From JANXXV01 sp038230275 (lineage in GTDB: Bacteria > Acidobacteriota > Terriglobia > Bryobacterales > Bryobacteraceae): a stretch of DNA of 25,463 nt. Position 1 is the first letter of the stretch, and each line of letters opens with the position of its first letter. Below are positions 15,377-22,859 of the stretch, piece after piece. The stretch is taken from NCBI GenBank assembly GCA_038230275.1, contig JBBRNO010000095.1:1-25463 (forward strand), read 5' to 3'. The position numbers were made by a program, and so were the translations under genes. The notes beneath the pieces were generated by a model. That model was not told the origin of the DNA, did not search any database, and was given only the letters and a program-made list of their open reading frames with translations.

Positions 15377-18300
15377 TTAGAAAATCTCCGTCGCCTGCCG
15401 TTCGTTGACGAATGCTTCGAACACATCACCGGCCTTGACGTCGGCGAAATTGGCGACGGTAACACCGCACTCAAAACCGGCCTTTACTTCGCTCACATCG
15501 TCTTTAAACCGTTTCAGCGACTCGATTTTGCCGGTATGAATCACCACGTTCTCGCGTAGGACACGGACGTGGCTGTTTCGGGTAAGCACGCCATCCGTGA
15601 CCTGTGAACCGGCCACAATACCAACCTTGGTGATCTTGAAGACATCGCGGACCACGGCACGGCCCCTGAACACTTCCTTGTAAACCGGATCGAGCATGCC
15701 CGACATAGCTTTCTTGATTTCGTCGGTTAGCTCATAGATGATGGAATGCAACCGGATATCGACCTTTTCCTTCTCCGCAATGGAGGAGGCGGCGCGTTCC
15801 GGCTTGACATTGAATCCGATGATGACCGCTTCGGATGCCGATGCCAGCAGTACGTCGCTTTCGGTGATGGCGCCGACGCCCTTGCTGAGGACGCGGATTT
15901 TGACTTTCTCGTTCGACAGCTTCTGCAGCATGTCGGAAAGCACTTCCGCGGTTCCACCCACGTCGGTCTTGAGGATGATATTGAGTTCTTTGATATCCCC
16001 CTCTTTGACCTGTTCGTGGAACTGTTCCAGCGTTAGGCGGCTGCCCTTCTGCATGGACTTCTCGCGGTTCTTGGCTTCGCGGTAGAGGACGATCTGTTTC
16101 GCCTTCGCGGTGTCCGTGATCACCTGGAAGCTATCCCCCACCTCAGGCATGGAATCGAGCCCAAGTACTTCCACCGGAGTGGAGGGCTCAGCCTCCCGCA
16201 CCTGTTGGCCGAGATCGCCGAACATGGCGCGGATCTTGCCGAACACCTGGCCGCAGATGAAGAAATCGCCGACGCGCAGCGTTCCGTTCTGCACCAGCAC
16301 CGTCGCGACCGGACCACGGCCGCGATCCAGTTGCGCTTCGAGCACAGTGCCGACGCCCGGACGCATGGGGTTCGCTTTGAAATCGCCGAGGTCGGCGACG
16401 AGTAAGATCATTTCAAGCAACAGATCGAGGTTCGTCTTCGCCTTGGCGGAGACGGGCACCATCACGGTATCGCCGCCCCAATCCTCAGCGAGCAGATTGC
16501 GATCGGCCAATTGCTGCTTCACTCTTTCAGGCTGCGCATCCGGCTTGTCAATTTTGTTGATGGCAACAATAATTGGGACCTTGGCGGCCCGCGCGTGATC
16601 AATGGCTTCCAGCGTCTGCGGCATGACGCCGTCATCCGCGCTGACCACCAGAATTACAATGTCGGTTACCTTGGCTCCGCGGGCACGCATGCGGGTGAAG
16701 GCTTCGTGGCCCGGGGTATCGATGAAGACGATCTTGCGTCCGTTCTTTTCGATTTGATAGGCGCCGATGTGCTGGGTGATACCGCCGGCTTCCCTTCCCG
16801 CCACGTTGGCGGAGCGGATGGCGTCGAGCAGCGAAGTCTTACCGTGATCGACGTGACCCATGATGGTGACCACGGGAGCGCGGCGGACCAGGTCTTTCGT
16901 ATCCTCGGCGAGTTCCACCTCTTGCGTCTTCTCTTCTTCGTAGCTGACGTTGTTGGTGGAAGCGCCAAATTCGCGCGAGATATCCTCGGCCATTTTCGAG
17001 TCAAGATTCTGGTTGATGGTAGCGAAGATCTTCCGCTCCACCAGTTTCTTGATGACGAGATTTGCCTTGATGCCGAGCTTCTCAGACAGTTCCTTGACAG
17101 TAATGCCCTCGGCGATGGTGATCTCACGGTCGATGGGAGGCGGAGGCGCGGGCTGCTCACGGCGCTGGATGGGCGGCCGGAAGCTTTTGCCTTCCATGTC
17201 GCGGCGGCGGTCCACTGGACGCGCACTGCCGGGCTTAAATTGCGGGCGGCGCTGAATATCCGTGGGCGGTGGCGCGGCAGGCTCAATTCCGCCTGGCCGC
17301 ATGGGCGAGGTGGGATGCAATGGCCTGGCGCGGGGACCGCGATTCTGAAATCCACCCGGACCGGCGGGGACGCCCGGTCCAACAGGGCCACCGGGACCGC
17401 GCATTAGCGGCTGACCAGGGCGAATGGGCCCGCGATAGATAGGCTGCCCAGGAACGGGACTTGCCTGCGGGCGTGTTGGCATGCCGGGCCGCGGAGCCGC
17501 GGGGGCTGCCGGGCCGGGCATTGCTTTCGATTGAGCCAGGCGGGCCACCAGGTCCGCGCGCGGCGGTACTACCGGACGCGCTGCCGGCTGGCCAGCGAAG
17601 TTCGGGCGTTGCGGAGTGGCTGGGCCCTGTGCGGCACCGGGCTGCGCATGCGGCTGCATGGTCCTGGAGGGTATGGCGATGCTAGGAGGAGCCGAAGGCA
17701 TCCGTGGGCCTGCGGGACGTTGGGATGGCGGACCGGGTGCGCGCGGCACAGCTTGGCCGGGCGTGCGCGCTTCCGCGGTTCGCGATTCAGTAACTACGCC
17801 CGGAGGAAGCGGCTGACGAGGTCCAGACAAGACCTGCCCAGGCCGATAGATCGGTACATTCCGCGCTGCAATCGACGGCCGGGAAGGCGATCCGGGCATG
17901 GCGGGCGGAGCGGGCGCCGGTGTTCCGGGGGTAATTCCAGGAACGACGCCCGGAACAACGGCAACAGTGGCAACCGGCTGAACCGGAGGCGCCGCCGGAA
18001 CTACAACGGGCGGAGCGGGCGGAGCGAGCGGAGCGGCCTCGACGGGCTGGGCTGGCACATGCGTGGGAACATGAGCGGGCGGCGGGGTGCGGGGCGCGGT
18101 GTGGTGCTTGGCATGCACGGCGGCTTCACGATGGGCAGTTGCGCCTCCGAGCGGAGGACGCAATGGCGCAGCCAATGGGCGGGCGGGCGGAGCGTGGTGC
18201 TCTACCACCGGCGGCGCATCGGCGACGGCAACCTGCTGTTCATAGGACGATCCGCGGGCTTCTGCAGTTCGGGTCATTACGGGCTCGGCCAATTCGTGAA

Positions 18301-18556
18301 TGCTCTCCGATTCGACATCGCCAGAGTCGTGACCGCCGGAATCGTCATGGCCGTCACCGTCGTCATCATCATGAACGTAGTCGGCGTCAGAACTCCCCGC
18401 CAGCCGCTGCTTAACGATAACGGCAACATCCTCATCAATGGAGCTCGAGTGGGTCTTCTTTTCCTGGACCCCAAGTTCCGGCAATAATTCGAGAATCTTG
18501 TTTGGCTTGACTTCGAGCTCTCGCGCCAACTCATTGATTCGGACTTTCTTCTTCAT
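15377..18556 (-). CDS. infB: Translation initiation factor IF-2
   Basis: A 1059-residue GTPase that brings fMet-tRNA to the 30S subunit and promotes subunit joining. An IF2_N domain opens the protein (VRINELARELEVKPNKILEL), followed by an Asp/His-rich acidic patch (about 60-85). A very long Pro/Ala/Gly/Arg-rich linker spans roughly residues 115-470, and a second IF2_N-like domain (about 475-530, GITVKELSEKLGIKANLVIK) precedes the G domain. The GTPase motifs are GHVDHGKT (567-574), DTPGHEA (613-619) and NKID (667-670). The domain II to IV region then completes a normal C terminus (ECGVTVANFADVKAGDVFEA). The protein is longer than the E. coli form (890), because of the linker. It follows nusA by 76 bp, and the usual ylxR/L7Ae genes between nusA and infB are absent. 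Confidence 0.97.
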   Translation of the reverse strand: MKKKVRINELARELEVKPNKILELLPELGVQEKKTHSSSIDEDVAVIVKQRLAGSSDADYVHDDDDGDGHDDSGGHDSGDVESESIHELAEPVMTRTAEARGSSYEQQVAVADAPPVVEHHAPPARPLAAPLRPPLGGATAHREAAVHAKHHTAPRTPPPAHVPTHVPAQPVEAAPLAPPAPPVVVPAAPPVQPVATVAVVPGVVPGITPGTPAPAPPAMPGSPSRPSIAARNVPIYRPGQVLSGPRQPLPPGVVTESRTAEARTPGQAVPRAPGPPSQRPAGPRMPSAPPSIAIPSRTMQPHAQPGAAQGPATPQRPNFAGQPAARPVVPPRADLVARLAQSKAMPGPAAPAAPRPGMPTRPQASPVPGQPIYRGPIRPGQPLMRGPGGPVGPGVPAGPGGFQNRGPRARPLHPTSPMRPGGIEPAAPPPTDIQRRPQFKPGSARPVDRRRDMEGKSFRPPIQRREQPAPPPPIDREITIAEGITVKELSEKLGIKANLVIKKLVERKIFATINQNLDSKMAEDISREFGASTNNVSYEEEKTQEVELAEDTKDLVRRAPVVTIMGHVDHGKTSLLDAIRSANVAGREAGGITQHIGAYQIEKNGRKIVFIDTPGHEAFTRMRARGAKVTDIVILVVSADDGVMPQTLEAIDHARAAKVPIIVAINKIDKPDAQPERVKQQLADRNLLAEDWGGDTVMVPVSAKAKTNLDLLLEMILLVADLGDFKANPMRPGVGTVLEAQLDRGRGPVATVLVQNGTLRVGDFFICGQVFGKIRAMFGDLGQQVREAEPSTPVEVLGLDSMPEVGDSFQVITDTAKAKQIVLYREAKNREKSMQKGSRLTLEQFHEQVKEGDIKELNIILKTDVGGTAEVLSDMLQKLSNEKVKIRVLSKGVGAITESDVLLASASEAVIIGFNVKPERAASSIAEKEKVDIRLHSIIYELTDEIKKAMSGMLDPVYKEVFRGRAVVRDVFKITKVGIVAGSQVTDGVLTRNSHVRVLRENVVIHTGKIESLKRFKDDVSEVKAGFECGVTVANFADVKAGDVFEAFVNERQATEIF

Positions 18557-18575
18557 ATTTAAGAAACTGCACCAT

Positions 18576-18593
18576 CAAGACAGTATTGTCTTG
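18576..18593. other. Small hairpin between nusA and infB
   Basis: CAAGACA and TGTCTTG form a perfect 7-bp stem around a GTAT loop in the 76-bp nusA-infB gap, 20 bp before the infB start. No T run follows on the minus strand. It may be a processing or pausing site, or part of an internal infB promoter region. Confidence 0.35.
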
Positions 18594-18632
18594 TATATCG
18601 TATGTGATCTGGAACTCTAGACCCGAAAAATA

Positions 18633-20150
18633 CTACTCCGCGTCCTTTATCCTAGCAGACTCAGTGTGATCCGGGTCTGAAGGCTCCGCTGTAACCAATT
18701 TGGCGGGCTCGACCGCGGCAACTGCCGGCTGCTCCGCCTCTACTTCTGCGTCTCTCGTCTCAACTGCATCCGCATCTGTCTCTAGTTCTGCTTCATCCAG
18801 TCCGGCGGCCGGAGTTTCAGCCCCGGTTTCAGCAGATGGCTCCTGTTGCTGAGACTCATCGCTTTGAGGAACCTCCACGGATTCCTCATACTGACCGTAA
18901 TAGCTAACGACGGCATCCTGAATTTTCTCTACCATCTTCGGTCCGATGCCTGGAATTTCTTCCAGTTCCTCGGGTGTCATGTTGCCAAGCTTTTCGACAG
19001 TGGTGATGCCGCCTTCCAGCAGCTTCTCGAGCATTTTCTCAGGCAATCCGTGCTCGACCAGAACTGAAACAGGGGCGCCGGGAACCACCAACGCGGCCAT
19101 CTGCGTCTCAACTTCCTGCCGTTTCTCTTCTTCACTCTTGATGTCGATCTTCCAGCCCAGCAACTTTGCGGCGAGCCGGACATTCTGGCCTTTCTTGCCG
19201 ATTGCCAGGGACAACTGCGTATCGTCGACGATGACTTCCATGTGGCGGTCCGCGCCGCTGATAATCGAAACGCGGCTGATTTTGGCCGGGCTTAACGCGT
19301 GGGTAGCAAACACCACCGGGTCGTCTGAGAATTCGATGATATCGATTTTTTCCCCGCGCAATTCACGGATAATGGATTGAACACGCATGCCCTTCATGCC
19401 GACACAGGCGCCGACGCAATCCACATCGCGGTCGCGGCTGAGGACGGCAATCTTGGTGCGCTCGCCGGCTTCCCGGGCGCAACCTTTGATGATCACGGTA
19501 TTGTCGTAAATCTCAGGCACTTCCTGCTCAAAAAGGCGAACTACCAGATCGGGTGAGGCCCTGGAGACCACAACACCCGCGTTCTTACCGGTCTTCTCGA
19601 CAGTTCTGATCACGCATCGGACCCTCTCTCCGACGCTGAAGTTCTCCAGCTTGGACTGTTCCTTTTTCGGAATCCGCGCTTCGGTTTTACCCAAATCACA
19701 GACCAGATCCTGGCCTTCGATGCGCTTTACCATGCAGTTGACCAGTTCGCCAACGCGGTCATTGTATTCGGTGAAAATAGTTTCTCGTTCAGCCTCGCGC
19801 ACCTTCTGTAAAATGACCTGCTTGGCGGTTTGCGCGGAGATGCGGCCAAGCGATTCGGTCGCCTTCGGGATGCGTAACTCAGAGCCGATGGTGGCCAGGG
19901 GATCGACGGCCTGGGCCTGTTCGAGGGTGAGTTGATTTATTGGATCTTCAATGGTCTCGACGACTTTCTTGATGGCGAAGATGTGGATGACGTTTGCTTT
20001 ATCGTCAACTTCGGCAACCAAATCCTCAGTGGTACGGAACTGTTTGCGCGCGGCCACAAGCATCGCGTCCTTGACCGCGGTGATGACGATTTGCGGGTCG
20101 ATGCCTTTTTCCTTGCTCAGTATTTCTATAGACTCAAAGATCGATGCCAA
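18633..20150 (-). CDS. nusA: Transcription termination/antitermination factor NusA
   Basis: A 505-residue RNA-polymerase-binding factor that controls pausing, termination and antitermination. Domains in order are the N-terminal RNAP-binding domain (about 1-130, SIEILSKEKGIDPQIVITAV), an S1 domain (about 133-200, GELVNCMVKRIEGQDLVCDL) and two KH domains (about 200-345, with GACVGMKGMRVQSIIREL and LAIGKKGQNVRLAAKLLGW). A helix-hairpin-helix repeat follows (about 360-415, EEIPGIGPKMVEKI), then an acidic Glu/Asp/Ala-rich tail. The start is TTG at 20150, supported by a GAGGGGG Shine-Dalgarno about 8 nt upstream and by the family-like N terminus MASIFESIEILS. It lies 52 bp after rimP. Confidence 0.96.
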   Translation of the reverse strand: MASIFESIEILSKEKGIDPQIVITAVKDAMLVAARKQFRTTEDLVAEVDDKANVIHIFAIKKVVETIEDPINQLTLEQAQAVDPLATIGSELRIPKATESLGRISAQTAKQVILQKVREAERETIFTEYNDRVGELVNCMVKRIEGQDLVCDLGKTEARIPKKEQSKLENFSVGERVRCVIRTVEKTGKNAGVVVSRASPDLVVRLFEQEVPEIYDNTVIIKGCAREAGERTKIAVLSRDRDVDCVGACVGMKGMRVQSIIRELRGEKIDIIEFSDDPVVFATHALSPAKISRVSIISGADRHMEVIVDDTQLSLAIGKKGQNVRLAAKLLGWKIDIKSEEEKRQEVETQMAALVVPGAPVSVLVEHGLPEKMLEKLLEGGITTVEKLGNMTPEELEEIPGIGPKMVEKIQDAVVSYYGQYEESVEVPQSDESQQQEPSAETGAETPAAGLDEAELETDADAVETRDAEVEAEQPAVAAVEPAKLVTAEPSDPDHTESARIKDAE

Positions 20151-20202
20151 TCTGTTTGCCCCCTCTCTGCTGTCCTTTTCGGGTATCTTACCTGGCTTGC
20201 AG

Positions 20203-20679
20203 CTACCACTCGAACTTCAGATTCGCCTTTTCCACCTGGTCCAGCGCGAACTGAACTGATTTGCCGGCTGACGGCTCCAGAGTGACCACATTCCCTTCCA
20301 ATGCGGCCAGCGTTCCGATCCAACTGCGCTGGTTTTCGACTGGCTGGTTGAGCACCACCTTGGCTTTCTGCCCGAGAAATCGCTGAAAATCAGCGGGCTT
20401 GGACAGTTTCCGCTCCACCCCGGGCGAGCTGACTTCCAGGGTATAAGCCCCTCCGGCGATAACATCTTCCGCATCCAGAATATCGCCGACTTCGTGAGAA
20501 ATCCGTTCACAATCGGCGTGCGTAACGCCAGCGGGTTTATCTATATAAATGCGCACAAGACGGGCTTTACCGCCGCCGAGGATTTGCACCTCGACCACCT
20601 CAATTGCATCGGACTGGCCAACGCGTTCCGTAATTTCAGTGACCTTCACGGAGATAGCGTCTTTGTTGCTGTGAGACAT
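20203..20679 (-). CDS. rimP: Ribosome maturation factor RimP
   Basis: A 158-residue protein needed for 30S subunit assembly. The diagnostic stretch YTLEVSSPGVERKL (79-92) is intact, preceded by VRIYIDKPAGVTHADCERIS and ISHEVGDILDAEDVI. The C-terminal SH3-like domain contains GTLAALEGNVVTLEP and ends LKFEW. It is the first gene of the rimP-nusA-infB train, with nusA 52 bp downstream. The ATG at 20679 is 35 bp after a strong terminator-like hairpin, and the only visible -10 box in the leader is upstream of that hairpin, which suggests regulation by attenuation. Confidence 0.95.
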   Translation of the reverse strand: MSHSNKDAISVKVTEITERVGQSDAIEVVEVQILGGGKARLVRIYIDKPAGVTHADCERISHEVGDILDAEDVIAGGAYTLEVSSPGVERKLSKPADFQRFLGQKAKVVLNQPVENQRSWIGTLAALEGNVVTLEPSAGKSVQFALDQVEKANLKFEW

Positions 20680-20707
20680 ATCCAGCCATTACTTACGGTT
20701 CCGACCA

Positions 20708-20735
20708 ATAAAAAAGTGCGCTTTCGCGCACTCTT
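20708..20735 (-). terminator. Intrinsic terminator in the rimP leader (possible attenuator)
   Basis: On the minus strand AGTGCGC and GCGCACT form a 7-bp stem closed by a GAAA tetraloop (20715-20732), followed directly by a run of six T, then ATT. It lies between the antitoxin gene and rimP. The opposite strand also has a short T-rich end (CTCTTTT), but no plus-strand gene needs it. It either ends the toxin-antitoxin transcript or attenuates rimP. Confidence 0.8.
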
Positions 20736-20751
20736 TTGGTTCGACAACCCT

Positions 20752-20757
20752 AGTATA
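20752..20757 (-). promoter_or_regulatory. Candidate -10 box (TATACT) for the rimP operon
   Basis: TATACT on the minus strand lies 20 bp upstream of the terminator hairpin. If used, transcription would begin before the hairpin and place it in the rimP 5' leader. No convincing -35 hexamer is seen at 16-18 bp. Confidence 0.35.
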
Positions 20758-20764
20758 GCGCAGG

Positions 20765-20777
20765 GTGCGCGAAAGCG
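20765..20777 (-). promoter_or_regulatory. Segment complementary to the terminator arm (possible antiterminator)
   Basis: The 13-nt minus-strand sequence CGCTTTCGCGCAC is perfectly complementary to GTGCGCGAAAGCG within the downstream terminator (20719-20731). In a transcript that reads through from the antitoxin gene, the two could pair and prevent the terminator stem. The segment also contains half of a small local hairpin (GCGCA-CCC-TGCGC) that would compete for it. Confidence 0.35.
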
Positions 20778-20788
20778 ATACTTACTGG

Positions 20789-21088
20789 CTAGCCCGCCGG
20801 CCGTTTGGTGTCGCGCGGAGCGAAGCTGATCAGTAAGCGGGAGCCAGTCGCGTCAGCCAGCCTCTCTAGAGTCCGCATCGAAGGCCGGGAGCGCCCGCTT
20901 TCCAACCGCGCGACAACAGGCTGCGTGGTGCCCATCTTCCGGGCCAATTCCCGCTGAGTCAAGCCCGCATGGTTGCGGACATCCATCACGGCCGAGGCCA
21001 GGACGAATTCCTCTTCGAGTGCCTCATAAGCCTTTCGGTACTTCGGTTCTTTAAGCCATTTCTTGTGGAGGTCGGAGATACGTGCCAT
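20789..21088 (-). CDS. XRE-family antitoxin (HigA-like)
   Basis: A 99-residue helix-turn-helix protein. The N-terminal part has MARISDLHKKWLKEPKYRKA followed by YEALEEEFVLASAVMDVRNH. The XRE DNA-binding domain (about 36-90) reads AGLTQRELARKMGTTQPVVA and RLESGRSRPSMRTLERLADA. This layout is typical of HigA-type antitoxins whose partner toxin gene lies just upstream. The start at 21088 is backed by GAGGGAG 8 nt before the ATG. The longer open frame to 21421 is out of frame with the toxin and not real. It starts 2 bp after the broken toxin frame. Because the toxin is split, this may be a solitary antitoxin or a transcription regulator. Confidence 0.85.
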   Translation of the reverse strand: MARISDLHKKWLKEPKYRKAYEALEEEFVLASAVMDVRNHAGLTQRELARKMGTTQPVVARLESGRSRPSMRTLERLADATGSRLLISFAPRDTKRPAG

Positions 21089-21090
21089 CG

Positions 21091-21426
21091 TCAATTCTCC
21101 CTCATTCTGATCAGCTTCATGCGGGACCATGCCAACTCTATTTCTCGGCGTGGAGTCTTCTCGGTCTTTTTCACGAAGACGCGCAGAATGACCACGCGCT
21201 GGCCCAGAGCAGTCACATAAAGCGCCCGTGAAATCCCGGCCCTGCCCTTCATTCAAATCTCCCAGAGACGGCCTTCGATATGCTTGACGTGAGGTTCTCC
21301 GACACGCTCCAGTCCATTTTGCTCGATCAGCAGTGCTATGCGGGCCAGTCGCGCCCGCATGTCGTCGGGCAAGGCCTCGACCTCTGCTTCGACGGTCTCG
21401 TTTAGAGTTTCTACCGTCCAACTCAA
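21091..21426 (-). pseudogene. RelE/HigB-type (Gp49-like) toxin gene interrupted by an in-frame TGA
   Basis: Read through one stop, this frame encodes an approximately 111-residue toxin of the phage Gp49-like/HigB group. It starts at TTG 21426 with SWTVETLNETVEAEVEALPD and DMRARLARIALLIEQNGLER. It then reads HVKHIEGRLWEI, a TGA (21255-21253), and MKGRAGISRALYVTALGQRV, VILRVFVKKTEKTPRREIEL and a TGA end. Relatives read LWEIR-hKGRxGIxRxLY, so the TGA replaces an Arg codon (CGA to TGA would do it). The stop is followed at once by an ATG, so the two halves (57 and 53 residues) could be translated separately by restart. Everything else is intact, so the lesion is recent or a sequencing error. Confidence 0.7.
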
Positions 21427-21431
21427 ACGTC

Positions 21432-21460
21432 AGTATACCAAAAACGATATATTTTGACAG
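21432..21460 (-). promoter_or_regulatory. Candidate promoter of the toxin-antitoxin pair
   Basis: On the minus strand CTGTCA (21460-21455) and TATACT (21437-21432) are spaced 17 bp apart, and TATACT ends 5 nt before the TTG start at 21426, a leaderless layout. A short inverted repeat (CAAAA and TTTTG) lies inside the spacer and could be an antitoxin operator. Confidence 0.4.
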
Positions 21461-21470
21461 TGGGGTCCCT

Positions 21471-22196
21471 CTACCGCAACTCCGGCTGAAATCGCACCAC
21501 GCCCCACCGCTCCGGAAGATGCATATTCACAACCCCCTGGGGCGACCACACCCAGTTATCTTCCTTCGTCCCAGATAACTTATCGCGCCACTCCACCCGC
21601 GAAAAATTCACCCGCCATTGATCTCCGGCAAACGGCCGCCCCACCCCGCTTCTCTCCCGAAACGCCGCCCAAGGAAAAGCAATCTCGACAGTCCAACCCT
21701 TATCGGTATCCCCAGGATTGTTCAAAGTCCCATCGACATGCACAGCCGTCAGCAACCCCGGAATCTCCCAACTGTTGTCCGCCTTCCCGCCCTTCAGATA
21801 AGGCTTCGGCAGAAACAAATCCCACCCGGTATTCAGCGCGTTGATCTCAAACTCGAAGTACTTATTCCCGTCGCCCGTAGGGTTCAGAAAGACCTCGAAA
21901 TCGTTGTCACGAAAAATCACCGAATCATGCTTGGTGAGAGTACCCCAGACCTGCGGCTCTTCCATCTCGGCGGCAATATAAAAGTAGGTATCGTCCCAGA
22001 GCATCTTCACCCTGGTCTTGAATTGCGGCGCCGCGTGACCCCCTCCCTGAATATCGACGAAAAAATCAGTCCAGGGGGCCTTCTTCCACGCGGCGTCATT
22101 TAACAAACCGTCCACTTGAACCGGCACCGCCGTCCGTGGGCAGTCGTAGTGCTTCGGGACGGGCGCGGCGAGCAACAGAAATAGAAAGAGGTTCAC
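21471..22196 (-). CDS. CBM9-like (carbohydrate-binding family 9-like) protein, exported
   Basis: A 241-residue protein with a short hydrophobic leader (about 1-12, MNLFLFLLLAAP). One beta-sandwich domain of the family 9 carbohydrate-binding/DOMON-like type follows. Typical features are VDGLLNDAAWKKAPWTDFF, VKMLWDDTYFYIAAEMEEPQ, DNDFEVFLNPTGDGNKYFEF, EINALNTGWDL, GWTVEIAFPWAAF, WRVNFSRVEW and NWVWSPQGVVNMHLPERWG. Such single-domain proteins are common in Acidobacteriota and Bacteroidota. Binding to plant or microbial glycans is inferred, not shown. The start is GTG at 22196, overlapping the clpP stop in a GTGA, so it is translationally coupled to clpP. Confidence 0.85.
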   Translation of the reverse strand: MNLFLFLLLAAPVPKHYDCPRTAVPVQVDGLLNDAAWKKAPWTDFFVDIQGGGHAAPQFKTRVKMLWDDTYFYIAAEMEEPQVWGTLTKHDSVIFRDNDFEVFLNPTGDGNKYFEFEINALNTGWDLFLPKPYLKGGKADNSWEIPGLLTAVHVDGTLNNPGDTDKGWTVEIAFPWAAFRERSGVGRPFAGDQWRVNFSRVEWRDKLSGTKEDNWVWSPQGVVNMHLPERWGVVRFQPELR

Positions 22197-22807
22197 AGCT
22201 TTGGAACAGGAGTCAGCTCGCGGCTGGAAATAATGCGGTCGATCATCCCGTATTCAAGCGCCTGATTGGGATCCATGATGTAGTCGCGATCGACGTCGCG
22301 CGCCACCTTCTCCACCGGCTGACCGCAGCAGTTGGCCAAAATATCGTTCAGCACTTCGCGCATGCGCAGAATCTCGCGCGCATAGATATCGATGTCGGCG
22401 GCCTGTCCGGCCAATCCGCTCATGGACGGCTGGTGAATCAGGATCCTCGAATGGGGCAGGCTGTAACGTTTTCCCTTGGCGCCGGCGGCCAACAGCACCG
22501 CGCCCATGGAAGCCGCCTGGCCAATGCAGTAGGTAACCACGTCGGGTTCCACCAGACGCATTGTATCCAGGATGGCGAGCCCCGCCGTGATGGATCCGCC
22601 CGGCGAGTTGATGTACAGAGAAATATCTTTCTCCGGATCTTCCGCGGCCAGAAATAGCATCTGCGCCATGATTAGATTCGCGACATTGTCGTCGATCGCC
22701 GTGCCAAGAAAGATAATGTTCTCCCTCAATAGCCTCGAGTAAATGTCGTAGGCGCGTTCACCGCGGGATGTTTGCTCGACCACCATTGGGACCAGCATAG
22801 AGTTCAT
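22193..22807 (-). CDS. clpP: ATP-dependent Clp protease proteolytic subunit
   Basis: A 204-residue serine protease that forms the tetradecameric ClpP barrel and degrades substrates unfolded by ClpX or ClpA/C. The catalytic triad is visible as GQAASMGA (Ser100), LIHQPS (His125) and DVDRDYIMDP (Asp175 by alignment with E. coli Asp171). LYINSPGGSITAGLAILDTM and EILRMREVLNDILA are also typical. The start at 22807 has AGGAGA 5 nt upstream. Neither clpX nor tig is adjacent. Instead a CBM9-like gene overlaps its 3' end by 4 bp. A 52-bp gap separates it from the divergent cstA. Confidence 0.97.
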   Translation of the reverse strand: MNSMLVPMVVEQTSRGERAYDIYSRLLRENIIFLGTAIDDNVANLIMAQMLFLAAEDPEKDISLYINSPGGSITAGLAILDTMRLVEPDVVTYCIGQAASMGAVLLAAGAKGKRYSLPHSRILIHQPSMSGLAGQAADIDIYAREILRMREVLNDILANCCGQPVEKVARDVDRDYIMDPNQALEYGMIDRIISSRELTPVPKL

Positions 22808-22845
22808 TGTTTCTCCTGATTCCTATCATAACCGTGCCCTGCTGC

Positions 22846-22851
22846 TAAAAT
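22846..22851 (+). promoter_or_regulatory. Candidate -10 box (TAAAAT) for cstA
   Basis: TAAAAT ends 8 nt before the cstA ATG, which would give a leaderless or nearly leaderless mRNA. The 52-bp divergent gap to clpP also holds TATGAT on the minus strand, a possible clpP -10 box. Confidence 0.35.
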
Positions 22852-22859
22852 GCACTTCC

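Noticed and set aside
17531..18487. 318-residue plus-strand open frame opposite infB
   Set aside because: It is antisense to the GC-rich Pro/Ala/Arg linker of infB, with Arg/Gly-rich low-complexity translation and no domain.
21253..21255. The TGA in the toxin as a selenocysteine codon
   Set aside because: The expected residue is Arg, not Cys/Sec, and no Sec-insertion hairpin is evident after it. A nonsense change fits better.
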